A DNA stretch of 64,000 nucleotides from Promicromonospora panici (GTDB lineage: Bacteria > Actinomycetota > Actinomycetes > Actinomycetales > Cellulomonadaceae): positions 58,543 through 122,542 of the forward strand of contig NZ_UWYY01000021.1 of the NCBI RefSeq assembly GCF_900608595.1. The letters run 5' to 3'. Below are positions 51,073-59,887 of the stretch, in pieces. Each line of letters opens with the position of its first letter. The first letter of the stretch is position 1. Under the pieces are notes generated by a model. It saw nothing but the letters and a program-made list of their open reading frames with translations. It made no database searches and was not told the origin of the DNA. A program made the translations under genes and the position numbers.

Positions 51073-52514
51073 GTCGGGTTCTCCTGAGGGTTGGGTGATT
51101 GTTGTGGGCGTTGGGGCAGGGCCGCGAGGTCGCCCAGCCGGACCGGGACCACGAGCGGCCGCCGGTCGACGGCGGGTGCGAGCGCGGTGCCAAGGGAGGG
51201 CTCCGGCCCGCCCAGGAGCTCCTGGAGCGTCCGGCCGCACATCCGCGCCTGGCACGGGCCGAGTCCGGCGCGGCTGGTGAGCTTCACGGAGCGCGTCTCG
51301 CGCGACCCGGTCAGCTCGGCCACCTCGCGGATGCGGCCGTAGGTGGTCTCCTCGCAGCGGCAGACGGCCGTGTCGTCGCGCAGCCAGCCGACCCACCCGC
51401 CGCGGATACCGTGCGCCGCCTCGATACGCGCCGCGAAGCCGCGGGCCCGGGTCCGGGCGCGCCCGGCCACAAGGGCGGGCCCCGCACCGGTGTCGCCCCC
51501 GGCCGCGGCCGTCCCGGCGACGGCGCCCTCGGCAAGCGCAGCGTCGGCCCCGCCGATGCCCGTGATCTCGCCGGCGGCCCACACGCCGGCCACGGAGGTG
51601 GCCTGAGCGGCGTCCACGACGACGAACCGGCTCGCAGACAGCGCGCAGCCCGCGGCGATCGCCAGCTCCAGGCGCGGTGTGAAGCCGTGGCTCACGCAGA
51701 CGGCGTCGGCCTCGACCTGCCGCTCGGTCCCGGGCACGCGCGCCCAGCGCTCGTCCAGGCGGGCGATCGTCACGGCCTCGACCTGCCCGTCGCCGTGCGC
51801 GGCGATCACTGCCTCGCCGGGCCGCCACGGCACCCGATGGCGCACCAGGTCGCGGACGTACCCGGCCAGCTCACCGGCCTTGCCCGCCGCGCCGGCCAGC
51901 TCCCAGGGCCGGCTCAGCCATCCGCGCCCCAGCGCGCCGAGACCGGCCGCCTCGTGCACGCCGAGAACGCTCGCGCCGGTCTGCAGCAGCGAGGAAGCGA
52001 CCGGCAGCAGGAACGGTCCGGCTCCGGCGACGACGACCCGCCGTCCGACCGCGACCCGCTCCCCCTTGGCCAGCGCCTGCGCCGCCCCGGCCGAGTAGAC
52101 CCCGGGCAGCTGCCAGCCGGGGAACGGCAGGGTCCGGTCGTGGGCGCCGGTGGCCAGCACCAGCGCATCGGGTTCGAGCACCAGCGCCTCCCGCCCGACG
52201 CCGTCGGGCTCCCCCACCAGGACATTGAGGCGAGCGCCGTACTCCAGCCGTTCCAGCGACCACACCTGCGCCGACGGGACCACCGTCACCGCCGGGTGCG
52301 CCGCCAGGGCATCGCGCAGCTCGCCGAACGTCGTCCACCGGTGGTGCAGCAGGTGCTCGCGCTCCGCCGGGCGTTCGGCCGGCATATGGCGCCAGTACTG
52401 GCCGCCGAGCCCGTCGGCGGAGTCGAGCAGGGTGACGCGCGCCCCGCCATCCGCGGCCGCGCGGGCGGCGGCGAGCCCGGCGGGCCCCGCGCCGACGACC
52501 ACCACGTGCCTCAT
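51069..52514 (-). CDS. D-hydroxyproline dehydrogenase, pyridine-nucleotide-disulfide-type subunit (HcnB-like)
   Basis: 481 residues. The N-terminal FAD site VVVVGAGPAGLAAARAAADGG and a second Rossmann motif VVVAGAGPFLLPVASSLL are present. The C-terminus has a BFD-like iron-sulfur segment with CRCEET and GLGPCQARMCG. This is the alpha-like subunit of the heteromeric, membrane-associated dehydrogenase that oxidises cis-4-hydroxy-D-proline to 1-pyrroline-4-hydroxy-2-carboxylate. Its start overlaps the stop of the small 2Fe-2S subunit (ATGA), and its stop overlaps the deaminase start. Confidence 0.9.
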   Translation of the reverse strand: MRHVVVVGAGPAGLAAARAAADGGARVTLLDSADGLGGQYWRHMPAERPAEREHLLHHRWTTFGELRDALAAHPAVTVVPSAQVWSLERLEYGARLNVLVGEPDGVGREALVLEPDALVLATGAHDRTLPFPGWQLPGVYSAGAAQALAKGERVAVGRRVVVAGAGPFLLPVASSLLQTGASVLGVHEAAGLGALGRGWLSRPWELAGAAGKAGELAGYVRDLVRHRVPWRPGEAVIAAHGDGQVEAVTIARLDERWARVPGTERQVEADAVCVSHGFTPRLELAIAAGCALSASRFVVVDAAQATSVAGVWAAGEITGIGGADAALAEGAVAGTAAAGGDTGAGPALVAGRARTRARGFAARIEAAHGIRGGWVGWLRDDTAVCRCEETTYGRIREVAELTGSRETRSVKLTSRAGLGPCQARMCGRTLQELLGGPEPSLGTALAPAVDRRPLVVPVRLGDLAALPQRPQQSPNPQENPT

Positions 52515-52903
52515 GAGCTCGTCCCCTCGCCCGCTCGTCGTCCGACGTCGTCGCCGCCCGCGTCGTCGCCGCCCGCTTCGGCGTCGGGCTCCCGGGACGC
52601 CCGCCCGCCCTGCCGAGTCACGACGTCGCCGTCCCGCGCACGCCGCAGGCAGGCGCGCACGTCGCGCAGGCCGTTGACCTCGACCAGGCAGTCGAAGCAG
52701 ACGCCGATCCCGCAGAACACCCCGCGCGGGGAGCCGCCGTCGCGGGTGGTGCGCCACTCGCGACGTCCGGCGCCGAGCAGCACGCCGCCGACCGTCTGCC
52801 CGGCCGTGCCGGTGACGGGCTCGCCGTCGACCAGGATCGTCAGCGGGCGGTCCGGACCCGGTTCGACCAGGTCCCGCTCCGCCGGCACACGGTACGACGT
52901 CAT
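52511..52903 (-). CDS. D-hydroxyproline dehydrogenase, small 2Fe-2S subunit (HcnA-like)
   Basis: 130 residues. A plant-type-like cluster motif is formed by Cys64, Cys69, Cys72 and Cys85 (VFCGIGVCFDCLVEV...RACL). It mediates electron transfer between the two flavin subunits. A Gly/Asp-rich C-terminal tail of ~30 residues is dispensable-looking. Both ends overlap the neighbouring subunit genes by four bases, so the three subunits should be made in a fixed ratio. Confidence 0.9.
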   Translation of the reverse strand: MTSYRVPAERDLVEPGPDRPLTILVDGEPVTGTAGQTVGGVLLGAGRREWRTTRDGGSPRGVFCGIGVCFDCLVEVNGLRDVRACLRRARDGDVVTRQGGRASREPDAEAGGDDAGGDDVGRRAGEGTSS

Positions 52904-54162
52904 GTCCGCGCCTCCCCACGAGCACCCCTCGACGTGTCAGACGCACGGGTCACCCCGGTGCCCTGTACGTCTGACACGTCGGCGGGGCGATGGTTCCGGA
53001 GCGTCGGCCGGTCGACGGCGTACGCGCTCGGGTCCACCGCGGGCGCGAGCCTCAGCATCGTGGCGGCGAGCAGGTCGCCGGTCGCCGGGGCGAGACCGAC
53101 ACCTGCTCCCTCGTGACCCGTCGCGAACCACAGCCCGTCCAGCTCGGGATCAGGCCCGATCGCCGGCAGGTGGTCGGGCATGTAGGGCCGGAACCCCAGG
53201 TAGGACCGCATGACGTTGGTCCGCGCGAGGAACGGGAACACCGCGACGGCCCGCCGCGCCATCTCGGCGAGCACCGCCGCGCGCAGCCGGTCGTCGAACC
53301 CCACCTGTTCCCGGCTCGACCCGATGAGCACCGTCCCGCCCCGCGTCGACTCGATCACCGCGGACGTCTGCAGCTCGGCGCCCGCGGACTGGGTGGCGGC
53401 GAAGTAGTCGCCGTCGTAGACCTTGTGCCGGATGCGCTGCTCCATCGGGGTGGTCACCAGCACCATCCCGCGGCGCGGCCGCACCGGGATCCAGGAGCCG
53501 AGCCGCTCGGCGACCTCGGCGGACCACGGGCCCGCCGCCACGACCACGTCGCCCGCGGGGACCTCGCCCTGGGTGGTGACGACGCCGGTCAGGCGCCCGT
53601 CGGCGCCCAATAGCGGCCCGGTCACCTCGGCACCCGTGCGGACGACGGCGCCGGCCCGGCGCGCGGACGCGAGCAGCGCCTCGGCCGCCGCGACCGGTTG
53701 CACCTGGGCGTCCTGCGGGTAGTACACCGCGCCCACGACGCCGGCCGCCAGGTCCGGTTCGAGCCCGCGCGCCCGCTCGGCGCTCACCTCGACCGCCTCG
53801 ACACCGGCCGCACGCTGCGTCTCGGCGAACCCGCGCAGCCCGTCCAGGCCGTCGGCGGAGGTGACGACGACCAGGCCGCCCTTGGCTTCGTGCTCGATCG
53901 AGGGGAACCGCGGGCCGAGCTCGTCGGCCAGCTCGTCGGCGAGGCGTGCCCACCCGTGCAGGGAAACCTTGGCCAGCTCCAGCTCCGGGCCGGGCCCCTT
54001 GTCGGAGACCAGCAGGTTGCCCTCGCCGTGGGCACTTGTGGCGGACGCCGCCGCCCCGCGGTCGAGCACCGTCACCCGGGCACCCGCCCGCGCGAGGGCT
54101 CGCGCGCACGCCGCGCCGACTATCCCGGCGCCGACGATCACGACGTCCGCTGCCACATCCAC
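52900..54162 (-). CDS. D-hydroxyproline dehydrogenase, DAO-type catalytic flavin subunit (HcnC-like)
   Basis: 420 residues from GTG 54162. The FAD-binding DVVIVGAGIVGAACARALARAGARV is at the N-terminus, with the DAO fold throughout and the C-terminal GLWFATGHEGAGVGLAPATGDLLA. It carries out the D-amino-acid oxidation and passes electrons through the 2Fe-2S subunit. The final ~25 residues are encoded by a perfect inverted repeat (52930-52981) and look added on. It is the first catabolic gene after the GntR regulator (25-base gap). GTG 54156 is an alternative start. Confidence 0.9.
   Translation of the reverse strand: MDVAADVVIVGAGIVGAACARALARAGARVTVLDRGAAASATSAHGEGNLLVSDKGPGPELELAKVSLHGWARLADELADELGPRFPSIEHEAKGGLVVVTSADGLDGLRGFAETQRAAGVEAVEVSAERARGLEPDLAAGVVGAVYYPQDAQVQPVAAAEALLASARRAGAVVRTGAEVTGPLLGADGRLTGVVTTQGEVPAGDVVVAAGPWSAEVAERLGSWIPVRPRRGMVLVTTPMEQRIRHKVYDGDYFAATQSAGAELQTSAVIESTRGGTVLIGSSREQVGFDDRLRAAVLAEMARRAVAVFPFLARTNVMRSYLGFRPYMPDHLPAIGPDPELDGLWFATGHEGAGVGLAPATGDLLAATMLRLAPAVDPSAYAVDRPTLRNHRPADVSDVQGTGVTRASDTSRGARGEART
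52930..52981. repeat. Perfect 14-base inverted repeat inside the flavin subunit gene
   Basis: CGACGTGTCAGACG (52930-52943) and CGTCTGACACGTCG (52968-52981) flank a 24-base centre. It encodes the C-terminal tail of the flavin subunit, 27 bases before the 2Fe-2S gene start. It could be a palindromic insertion in frame, an intra-operon mRNA hairpin or a regulator site. Confidence 0.6.
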
Positions 54163-54187
54163 CCGCTCTCGGTCATCGATCCGGTTC

Positions 54188-54868
54188 TCAGTCCTCGGGC
54201 TTGCCCGCCCACGTGCCCAGCGAGTGCCCGATGTGGCGCTCCATGAGCGCCTTGGCACCGGGCCCGTCGCCGGCCGCGAGCAGGTCGAGCAGCTCGTGGT
54301 GCTCCTGTGCTGAGCTCGCCAGCGTGCCGCTCGCGACCATCGTCGACAGCCCGAGCAGGCGTGCCCTGTCGCGCAGGTCGGCCACGATCTCGCCGGCCAC
54401 GGGGTTGCCCAGCAGCCCCATCAGCCGCAGGTGGAACGTCTGGTCGGCTTGCAGGTACGCGATCAGGTCGCCGGTGCGCGCGCCCTCGACGATCTCGTCG
54501 GCGAGTGCGCGGAACTCCGGCAGCTGACCCACCGGGAACGACTTGGCCAGCCGCTCCATCCAGACCGGCTCGATCACGAGCCGGACGGCGGCGACGTGCC
54601 GCAGCGTCTGGTCGCTCACGCGGGTGACACGGAATCCCTTGTTCCGCACCGCCTCGAGGAAGCCCCGCCGCTCCAGGTCCAGCACCGCCTCCCGCACCGG
54701 CGTCGCCGACACGTCGAAACGCGCGGCCAGCGTCGGCACCGAGACGAGCTCACCGGGCTCCAGCTCGCCCGCGACGATCGCCGCCACGAGGGCGCGGTGA
54801 ACCTGCTCGCGCAGGCTCGCGACCGGCGGGAGACGACGGACCGATGGGGTCGGTGATGCTGTGCTCAT
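54188..54868 (-). CDS. GntR-family (FCD) regulator of the hydroxyproline locus
   Basis: 226 residues. The winged helix is LREQVHRALVAAIVAGELEPGELVSVPTLAARFDVSATPVREAVLDLERRGFLE, followed by the all-helical FCD ligand/metal domain (QADQTFHLRLMGLLGN, EHHELLDLLAAGDGPGAKALMERHI). The ATG at 54868 has CAGGAG upstream. First gene of the hydroxyproline operon and divergent from the GH127/peptide-transport operon. Similar 12-base palindromes overlap the -10 boxes of both promoters, so it probably controls both. The ligand is likely a hydroxyproline intermediate (inferred). Confidence 0.92.
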   Translation of the reverse strand: MSTASPTPSVRRLPPVASLREQVHRALVAAIVAGELEPGELVSVPTLAARFDVSATPVREAVLDLERRGFLEAVRNKGFRVTRVSDQTLRHVAAVRLVIEPVWMERLAKSFPVGQLPEFRALADEIVEGARTGDLIAYLQADQTFHLRLMGLLGNPVAGEIVADLRDRARLLGLSTMVASGTLASSAQEHHELLDLLAAGDGPGAKALMERHIGHSLGTWAGKPED

Positions 54869-54900
54869 TGGTGCACTCCTGGGATGGTCAGGCATCGCTA

Positions 54901-54936
54901 GTAGTATATTACACGGGACGGAAATCCCGCCGTCAA
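54901..54936 (-). promoter_or_regulatory. Promoter of the hydroxyproline operon with GntR operator
   Basis: Minus strand: -35 TTGACG (54936-54931), 17-base spacer, -10 TGTAAT (54913-54908). GTAGTATATTAC (54901-54912; pattern GTAnTATAnTAC) overlaps the -10. Confidence 0.6.
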
Positions 54937-55032
54937 TGCGCCTGAGCGTACCTGAGCAGGGCCCGCGAGGCCGGGCTCGAGCGGGCTATAACTGGCTGAC
55001 GAGGCCGAAACGCGACGTTTACATTCACCCCA

Positions 55033-55066
55033 TCGACACCGTACGGCTCGATCAGTAGAATATCAC
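55033..55066 (+). promoter_or_regulatory. Promoter of the GH127-peptide transport operon with matching operator
   Basis: TCGACA (55033-55038), 17-base spacer, TAGAAT (55056-55061). GTAGAATATCAC (55055-55066) overlaps the -10 and matches the site at 54901-54912 in 10 of 12 bases. The ATG of the GH127 gene is at 55106. Confidence 0.55.
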
Positions 55067-55105
55067 GCATCACATATCGTGGGCCAAGCGCAGAAGGCGG
55101 GGACG

Positions 55106-57067
55106 ATGGCATCCGAGACGACGACCGCGGCACCGGAGAGCGCCGCCCGTCTGCCCGCCGGCCCGCTGGGCAGCTCGCTCGGCGGCGGCCACGTGGTGCT
55201 CACCGACGGCCTGCTGGGCCAGTGGCAGCGGCGCAACACCGACAGGACCCTGCCCCACGCCATCGACCAGGTGCGCGCCTCGGGCGTCCTGGACAACTTC
55301 CGCCGCGTCGCCCATGCGACCGGCGAACCGTTCAAGGGCGCCTACCCGTTCGCCGACACCGACGCCTACAAGACGCTCGAGGCGGCCGCGTACGAGCTCG
55401 CCCGCGCCGAGGCCGCCACAGAGACGGCCACAGAGACAGCCACAGTCCGGGCCTTCTATGAAGAGACGGTCGCCCTCGTCGCGGGTGCGCAGGCCGAGGA
55501 CGGCTACCTCTCGACCTACCACCAAGGCACAGGCGCACGCGCCGCACCGTGGTCCGACCTGGCCGGCGGGCACGAGCTGTACAACCTCGGCCACCTCGTC
55601 CAGTGCGCGCTGGCGGCGGCGCGGCAGCTCGGCGACGGACGGCTCCTGGCGGTCGCCCGCCGGTTCGCGGACCTCGTGGTGGACCGGTTCGGCGAGCACG
55701 GACGTGCGGAGTACTGCGGCCACCCGCAGATCGAGGCCGCGCTGGTGGAGCTGTACCGCGAGACGGGGCATGAGCCGTACCTGCGCCAGGCGGAGCTGTT
55801 CGTCGAGCGGCGCGGCTCGGGCCTCTTTGCCAGGGCGCCGTTCGGGCCCTCCTACTACGCGGACCACGCACCCCTGCGCGACCTCGACACCGTCACGGGA
55901 CACGCCGTACGCATGGTCTACCTCGCGGCGGGCGCCACCGACGTCGCCATCGAGCGGGGTGACACCGCACGGATCGACCACCTGCTGCGCCTGTGGGACG
56001 ACATGGTGCACACCAAGTCGTACGTCACGGGCGGGATCGGCTCGCGGCACTCCGACGAGGCCTTCGGCGACCGGTACGAGCTGCCGTCGGAGCGCGCGTA
56101 CGCCGAGACGTGCGCGGCGATCGGCACCATGCAGTGGGGCTGGCGGCTGTTCCTGGCCACCGGGAGCGCCGCGGTCCTGGACCATGTCGAGCGGATCCTC
56201 TACAACGGGTTCGCCGCCGGCGTCGGGCTCGACGGCACGCGGTTCTTCTACGACAACCCGCTGCAGCGGCGCCCCGACCACACCGACGGCCGCCCAGCCG
56301 ACCCGGCCGAACCGCTGCGGCGGCCCTGGTTCGGCTGTGCGTGCTGCCCGCCGAACGCGACCCGCTGGGTCAGCCAGCTCCAGGACCACGTGGCCCTGGC
56401 GGCGCGCGACGGGCTGACGATCGCCCTGCTCACCGCCGGGCGCGTCCGCTCGGCAGCCCTCTCGGTCGACGTCGTCACCGACTATCCGTGGGACGGGCGC
56501 CTCACGGTCCGCGTGCTCGACGCCGATGCCGCGCCCGCGACGCTGACCGTCCGCGTCCCCGGCTGGGCGGCCGCGCCCCGGGTCGCCATCGACGGCGCGC
56601 CGGTGGACGCCGCCGCGCCTGACGGCTGGCTGCGCCTGACCCGAACGTGGCGCCCCGGGCAGGAGGTCGTGCTCGACCTGCCGATGCCCGCCCGGCTCGT
56701 CACGTCGCACCCGGCGGTCGACGCCACCCGCGGCGCCGTCGCCGCGGTGCGCGGGCCGGTCGTGTACTGCCTGGAGCAGGCCGACTCCCCGGCGCCCGTC
56801 GACGACGTCGTGGTCCACGCGGTCGACGACGCGGGCGAGGCGCCGCCGTCCGACAGCTCGGATCCCGTCCTGCGACATGCGCTGACCGCACACGTGAGTT
56901 GGCGGCCCGCGCCGTCGGACGATCCGTACCCGCCCGCCGACCGAACAGACCCGGACCGGACAGACCTACCGGCCTCGTCGACGACGACGCAGGTCGCGCT
57001 GGTGCCCTACCACCTCTGGGCGAACCGCGAACCCGGGGCGATGCGGGTCTGGCTCCGGCACACCTGA
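55106..57067 (+). CDS. Beta-L-arabinofuranosidase, GH127
   Basis: 653 residues, usual GH127 length, no signal peptide. Every catalytic residue known for Bifidobacterium HypBA1 is present at a constant offset of four: Glu318 (GSRHSDEAFG; acid/base Glu322), Glu334 and Cys336 (AYAETC; zinc ligands 338 and 340), Cys413 nucleophile and Cys414 (FGCACCPPN; 417 and 418). The enzyme would remove beta-L-arabinofuranose from arabino-oligosaccharides such as those on extensin hydroxyproline, inside the cell. ATG 55106 follows AAGGCGGGG. First gene of an operon with a peptide-type importer. Confidence 0.93.
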   Translation: MASETTTAAPESAARLPAGPLGSSLGGGHVVLTDGLLGQWQRRNTDRTLPHAIDQVRASGVLDNFRRVAHATGEPFKGAYPFADTDAYKTLEAAAYELARAEAATETATETATVRAFYEETVALVAGAQAEDGYLSTYHQGTGARAAPWSDLAGGHELYNLGHLVQCALAAARQLGDGRLLAVARRFADLVVDRFGEHGRAEYCGHPQIEAALVELYRETGHEPYLRQAELFVERRGSGLFARAPFGPSYYADHAPLRDLDTVTGHAVRMVYLAAGATDVAIERGDTARIDHLLRLWDDMVHTKSYVTGGIGSRHSDEAFGDRYELPSERAYAETCAAIGTMQWGWRLFLATGSAAVLDHVERILYNGFAAGVGLDGTRFFYDNPLQRRPDHTDGRPADPAEPLRRPWFGCACCPPNATRWVSQLQDHVALAARDGLTIALLTAGRVRSAALSVDVVTDYPWDGRLTVRVLDADAAPATLTVRVPGWAAAPRVAIDGAPVDAAAPDGWLRLTRTWRPGQEVVLDLPMPARLVTSHPAVDATRGAVAAVRGPVVYCLEQADSPAPVDDVVVHAVDDAGEAPPSDSSDPVLRHALTAHVSWRPAPSDDPYPPADRTDPDRTDLPASSTTTQVALVPYHLWANREPGAMRVWLRHT

Positions 57068-57171
57068 CCGGAGACCCGACCGCGCCCGAGGGCCACACCC
57101 GAAGAACCAGCCCTCACGTCCTACCCGTACGACCCTCGACGCGACCGCGTCACAGACCGAGAGGCCACATC

Positions 57172-58878
57172 GTGAAGCTCCATCGGATATCGACGGCAGT
57201 CATCGCCGTCGCCACGACACTCGCGCTCGCCGCGTGCGGCGGCGGCGGCCAGAACAGCTCCTCAGGGGGCGGTGGGTTCACCGCCGAGCCCGCCGAGGGT
57301 GGCACCGTCCACGTGCTGCAGAACGCCGACTTCTCGTACCTCGACCCGGCCCGCGGCTGGGACGGCGGGGTGAACAACTTCTTCCGGCTGGTCTACCGCC
57401 AGCTCACGACGTCGGCGCCCGGCTCGGCCGAGGACCCCAACGAGATCGTCCCGGACCTCGCGGAGAGCCTCGGCGAGGCGTCCGACGACGGCCTGACCTG
57501 GACGTACACGCTCAAGGACGGGCTGAAGTTCGACAACGGCGACCCGATCACGTCGGCCGAGGTCAAGTTCGGCATCTCCCGGGCCTGGGACCCGGGGATC
57601 GGCATCGGCTCGCCGTACCTCAAGCAGGTCATCGACGCCCCGAAGGGCTATGAGGGCCCGTACAAGTCCGGCGACCTGCCGACCATCGAGACGCCGGACG
57701 AGAAGACCATCGTCTTCCACCTCAAGGAGCCGTTCCCCGAGTTCGACGCCGTGCTCGCCCAGGTGAACGCGACGCCGTTCCCCGTGGACAGCGGCGCGGG
57801 CGACGAGTTCATCCACGAGATCATCGCCTCCGGCCCCTACAAGCTCGCGGAGTACGTGCCGGGCAGCACCATCAAGCTGACACGCAACGAGAACTGGGAC
57901 CCGGCCACGGACGAGGTGCGGGCCGCCAAGCCGGACGGCTGGGAGTTCACCATCGGCCTGGACCCCGCCACGATCGACGAGCGGCTCATCTCCGGGCAGG
58001 GCGCCGACGTGAACGCGATCGCCGGCAACATCCAGCCGGCCACGCTCCCGCGCCTGCAGACGCCGCAGCTGCAGGAGCGGGTCCTGGAGTTCCCCGGCAT
58101 CTGCACGACGTACATGGGCCTGAACACCACCAAGAAGCACATGGACGACGTCCGCGTGCGGCAGGCGATCAGCTACGCGATCGACCGCACCACCATCGTG
58201 AACGCGAGCGGCGGCACGCAGCTCGGCGACCCGTCCACGACGATCCTGCCGCCGTCGGTCGCGGGCCACAAGGACTTCGACCTGTACCCGTCCGAGGACG
58301 GCACCGGCGACGTCGAGGCCGCCAAGAAGCTGCTGGACGAGGCGGGCCTGTCCGACGGCTTCACCATGACCCTCGACATCCGAGCGCAGGAGTCCATGCA
58401 GGCGCAGGCCGAGGCGGTCCAGCAAGCACTCGAGCGGGTCGGCATCACCGTCGAGCTCAACCTGATCGACACCGCCACCTACTACGAGACCATCGGCACG
58501 CCGTCGCAGCAGCACGACGCCGCGATCACCGGCTGGTGCCCGGACTGGGCCTCGTCGGCCGCGACGTTCATCCCGCCGCTGTTCGACGGCCGCAACATCT
58601 ACGAGAAGGGCAACGCCAACCTCGCCCAGATCAACGACCCGGCCATCAACGAGCGGATCGACGAGATCAAGGCGATGACGGACATCGAGGCCGCGAACGA
58701 GCAGTGGGGCGACCTCGACGAGCAGATCCTCGAGCAGGCCCCGATCGTCCCGCTCATGGTCGCCAAGGGCGTGATGCTGCCGGGCGAGAACGTCACCGGC
58801 CTGTACTCCTCGGCGAACGCCGCGACCGGCGGCATCGACTACGTCGGCGTCGGTCTCAAGGACCCTGAGAAGGGCTGA
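57172..58878 (+). CDS. Oligopeptide-type ABC transporter substrate-binding lipoprotein
   Basis: 568 residues, family 5 solute-binding protein. A lipoprotein signal with lipobox LAAC (about residue 22) is followed by a Gly/Ser linker and the SBP_bac_5 fold (YLDPARGWDGG, DPNEIVPDLAESLGEASDDGLTWTYTLKDGLKFDNGDPIT). These proteins bind peptides or, in some cases, oligosaccharides. The start GTG 57172 follows GAGAGG. It lies 104 bases after the GH127 gene, so the cargo is presumably an arabinosylated or Hyp-containing peptide (inferred). Confidence 0.92.
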   Translation: MKLHRISTAVIAVATTLALAACGGGGQNSSSGGGGFTAEPAEGGTVHVLQNADFSYLDPARGWDGGVNNFFRLVYRQLTTSAPGSAEDPNEIVPDLAESLGEASDDGLTWTYTLKDGLKFDNGDPITSAEVKFGISRAWDPGIGIGSPYLKQVIDAPKGYEGPYKSGDLPTIETPDEKTIVFHLKEPFPEFDAVLAQVNATPFPVDSGAGDEFIHEIIASGPYKLAEYVPGSTIKLTRNENWDPATDEVRAAKPDGWEFTIGLDPATIDERLISGQGADVNAIAGNIQPATLPRLQTPQLQERVLEFPGICTTYMGLNTTKKHMDDVRVRQAISYAIDRTTIVNASGGTQLGDPSTTILPPSVAGHKDFDLYPSEDGTGDVEAAKKLLDEAGLSDGFTMTLDIRAQESMQAQAEAVQQALERVGITVELNLIDTATYYETIGTPSQQHDAAITGWCPDWASSAATFIPPLFDGRNIYEKGNANLAQINDPAINERIDEIKAMTDIEAANEQWGDLDEQILEQAPIVPLMVAKGVMLPGENVTGLYSSANAATGGIDYVGVGLKDPEKG

Positions 58879-58882
58879 CCCC

Positions 58883-59887
58883 ATGATGCCGTCCCAGACA
58901 GACCTCACGGCCGCCAGGACGACTGGCAGCGCCGTCGAGTCCGGGACCGGCGACACCGCGGAGGCGCCGGCGGCCGACCAGGCCGCCGGCGCCCTCCGGG
59001 CGGGTGCCGGCGGTACCTGGCAGGCCCTGCGCCATGACGTCGGCGCGATGCTCGGCCTCGGCTACATCGTCCTGGTCACGCTCGTCGCGATCTTCGCGCC
59101 CGTGCTCACCTCGATCAGCGGCTGGACCCCGTACGAGTTCGACCAGACCGCCATCGACCCCAACCTCGGCGGTATGCCGATCGGGCCGTGGGGCGGCATG
59201 GGCGCCGAGCACTGGCTCGGCGTCGAGCCGGGCAGCGGGCGCGACATCTTCGCGCGCATCGTCTACGGCGCGCGCGTCTCGATGAGCATCGCGCTCTCGG
59301 CGACCGCGCTGACCACGGTGCTCGGGGTCTCGCTCGGGCTCGTGGCCGGCTACTTCGGCGGCCGGGTGGACCTCGTCATCTCGCGGATCATGGACTTCCT
59401 CATGGCGTTCCCGGCGCTCATCTTCATGATCGCCGTGCTCTCCGCCCTGCCGGCGAGCAACCGGTCGGGTCTGCTCGTCGTCGTGATCTCCGTCTTCGGC
59501 TGGCCGTACCTGGCGCGCATCGTCCGTGGGCAGACCATGTCGCTGGCGCAGCGGGAGTTCGTCGAGGCGGCCCGGGCCGCCGGCGCCAGCGGGACGCGCA
59601 TCGTGTTCCGTGAGATCCTGCCCAACCTGCGCTCGACGATCATCGTGATGTCGACCCTCGCGGTGCCCGGGTACATCGGCACCGAGGCCGGCCTGTCGTT
59701 CCTCGGCGTCGGCGTCGTGCCACCCGCACCGAGCTGGGGCCAGATGATCGCGGCCTCCGTGAAGTGGTACGCCGTCGATCCCGCGTACTTCGTAGTGCCG
59801 GGCGTGTGCCTGTTCCTGCTCGTGCTCTCGTTCACCGTGCTCGGTGACCGCCTGCGCGCCGTCGTCGACGCCCAGGAGGGTCGCTGA
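58883..59887 (+). CDS. Oligopeptide ABC transporter permease, DppC type
   Basis: 334 residues. A ~40-residue acidic cytoplasmic leader precedes the first helix (MLGLGYIVLVTLVAIFAPVL), and the EAA loop EFVEAARAAGASGTRIVFRE lies near residue 230. Six membrane segments. Gene order is unusual: the DppC-type permease precedes the DppB-type one. ATG 58886 is an alternative start. It begins four bases after the binding-protein stop. Confidence 0.9.
   Translation: MMPSQTDLTAARTTGSAVESGTGDTAEAPAADQAAGALRAGAGGTWQALRHDVGAMLGLGYIVLVTLVAIFAPVLTSISGWTPYEFDQTAIDPNLGGMPIGPWGGMGAEHWLGVEPGSGRDIFARIVYGARVSMSIALSATALTTVLGVSLGLVAGYFGGRVDLVISRIMDFLMAFPALIFMIAVLSALPASNRSGLLVVVISVFGWPYLARIVRGQTMSLAQREFVEAARAAGASGTRIVFREILPNLRSTIIVMSTLAVPGYIGTEAGLSFLGVGVVPPAPSWGQMIAASVKWYAVDPAYFVVPGVCLFLLVLSFTVLGDRLRAVVDAQEGR

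Noticed and set aside
51069..54162. Hydrogen cyanide synthase (hcnABC) operon
   Set aside because: The three-subunit layout is the same family, but the adjoining epimerase, DapA-type deaminase and KGSADH identify D-hydroxyproline dehydrogenase.
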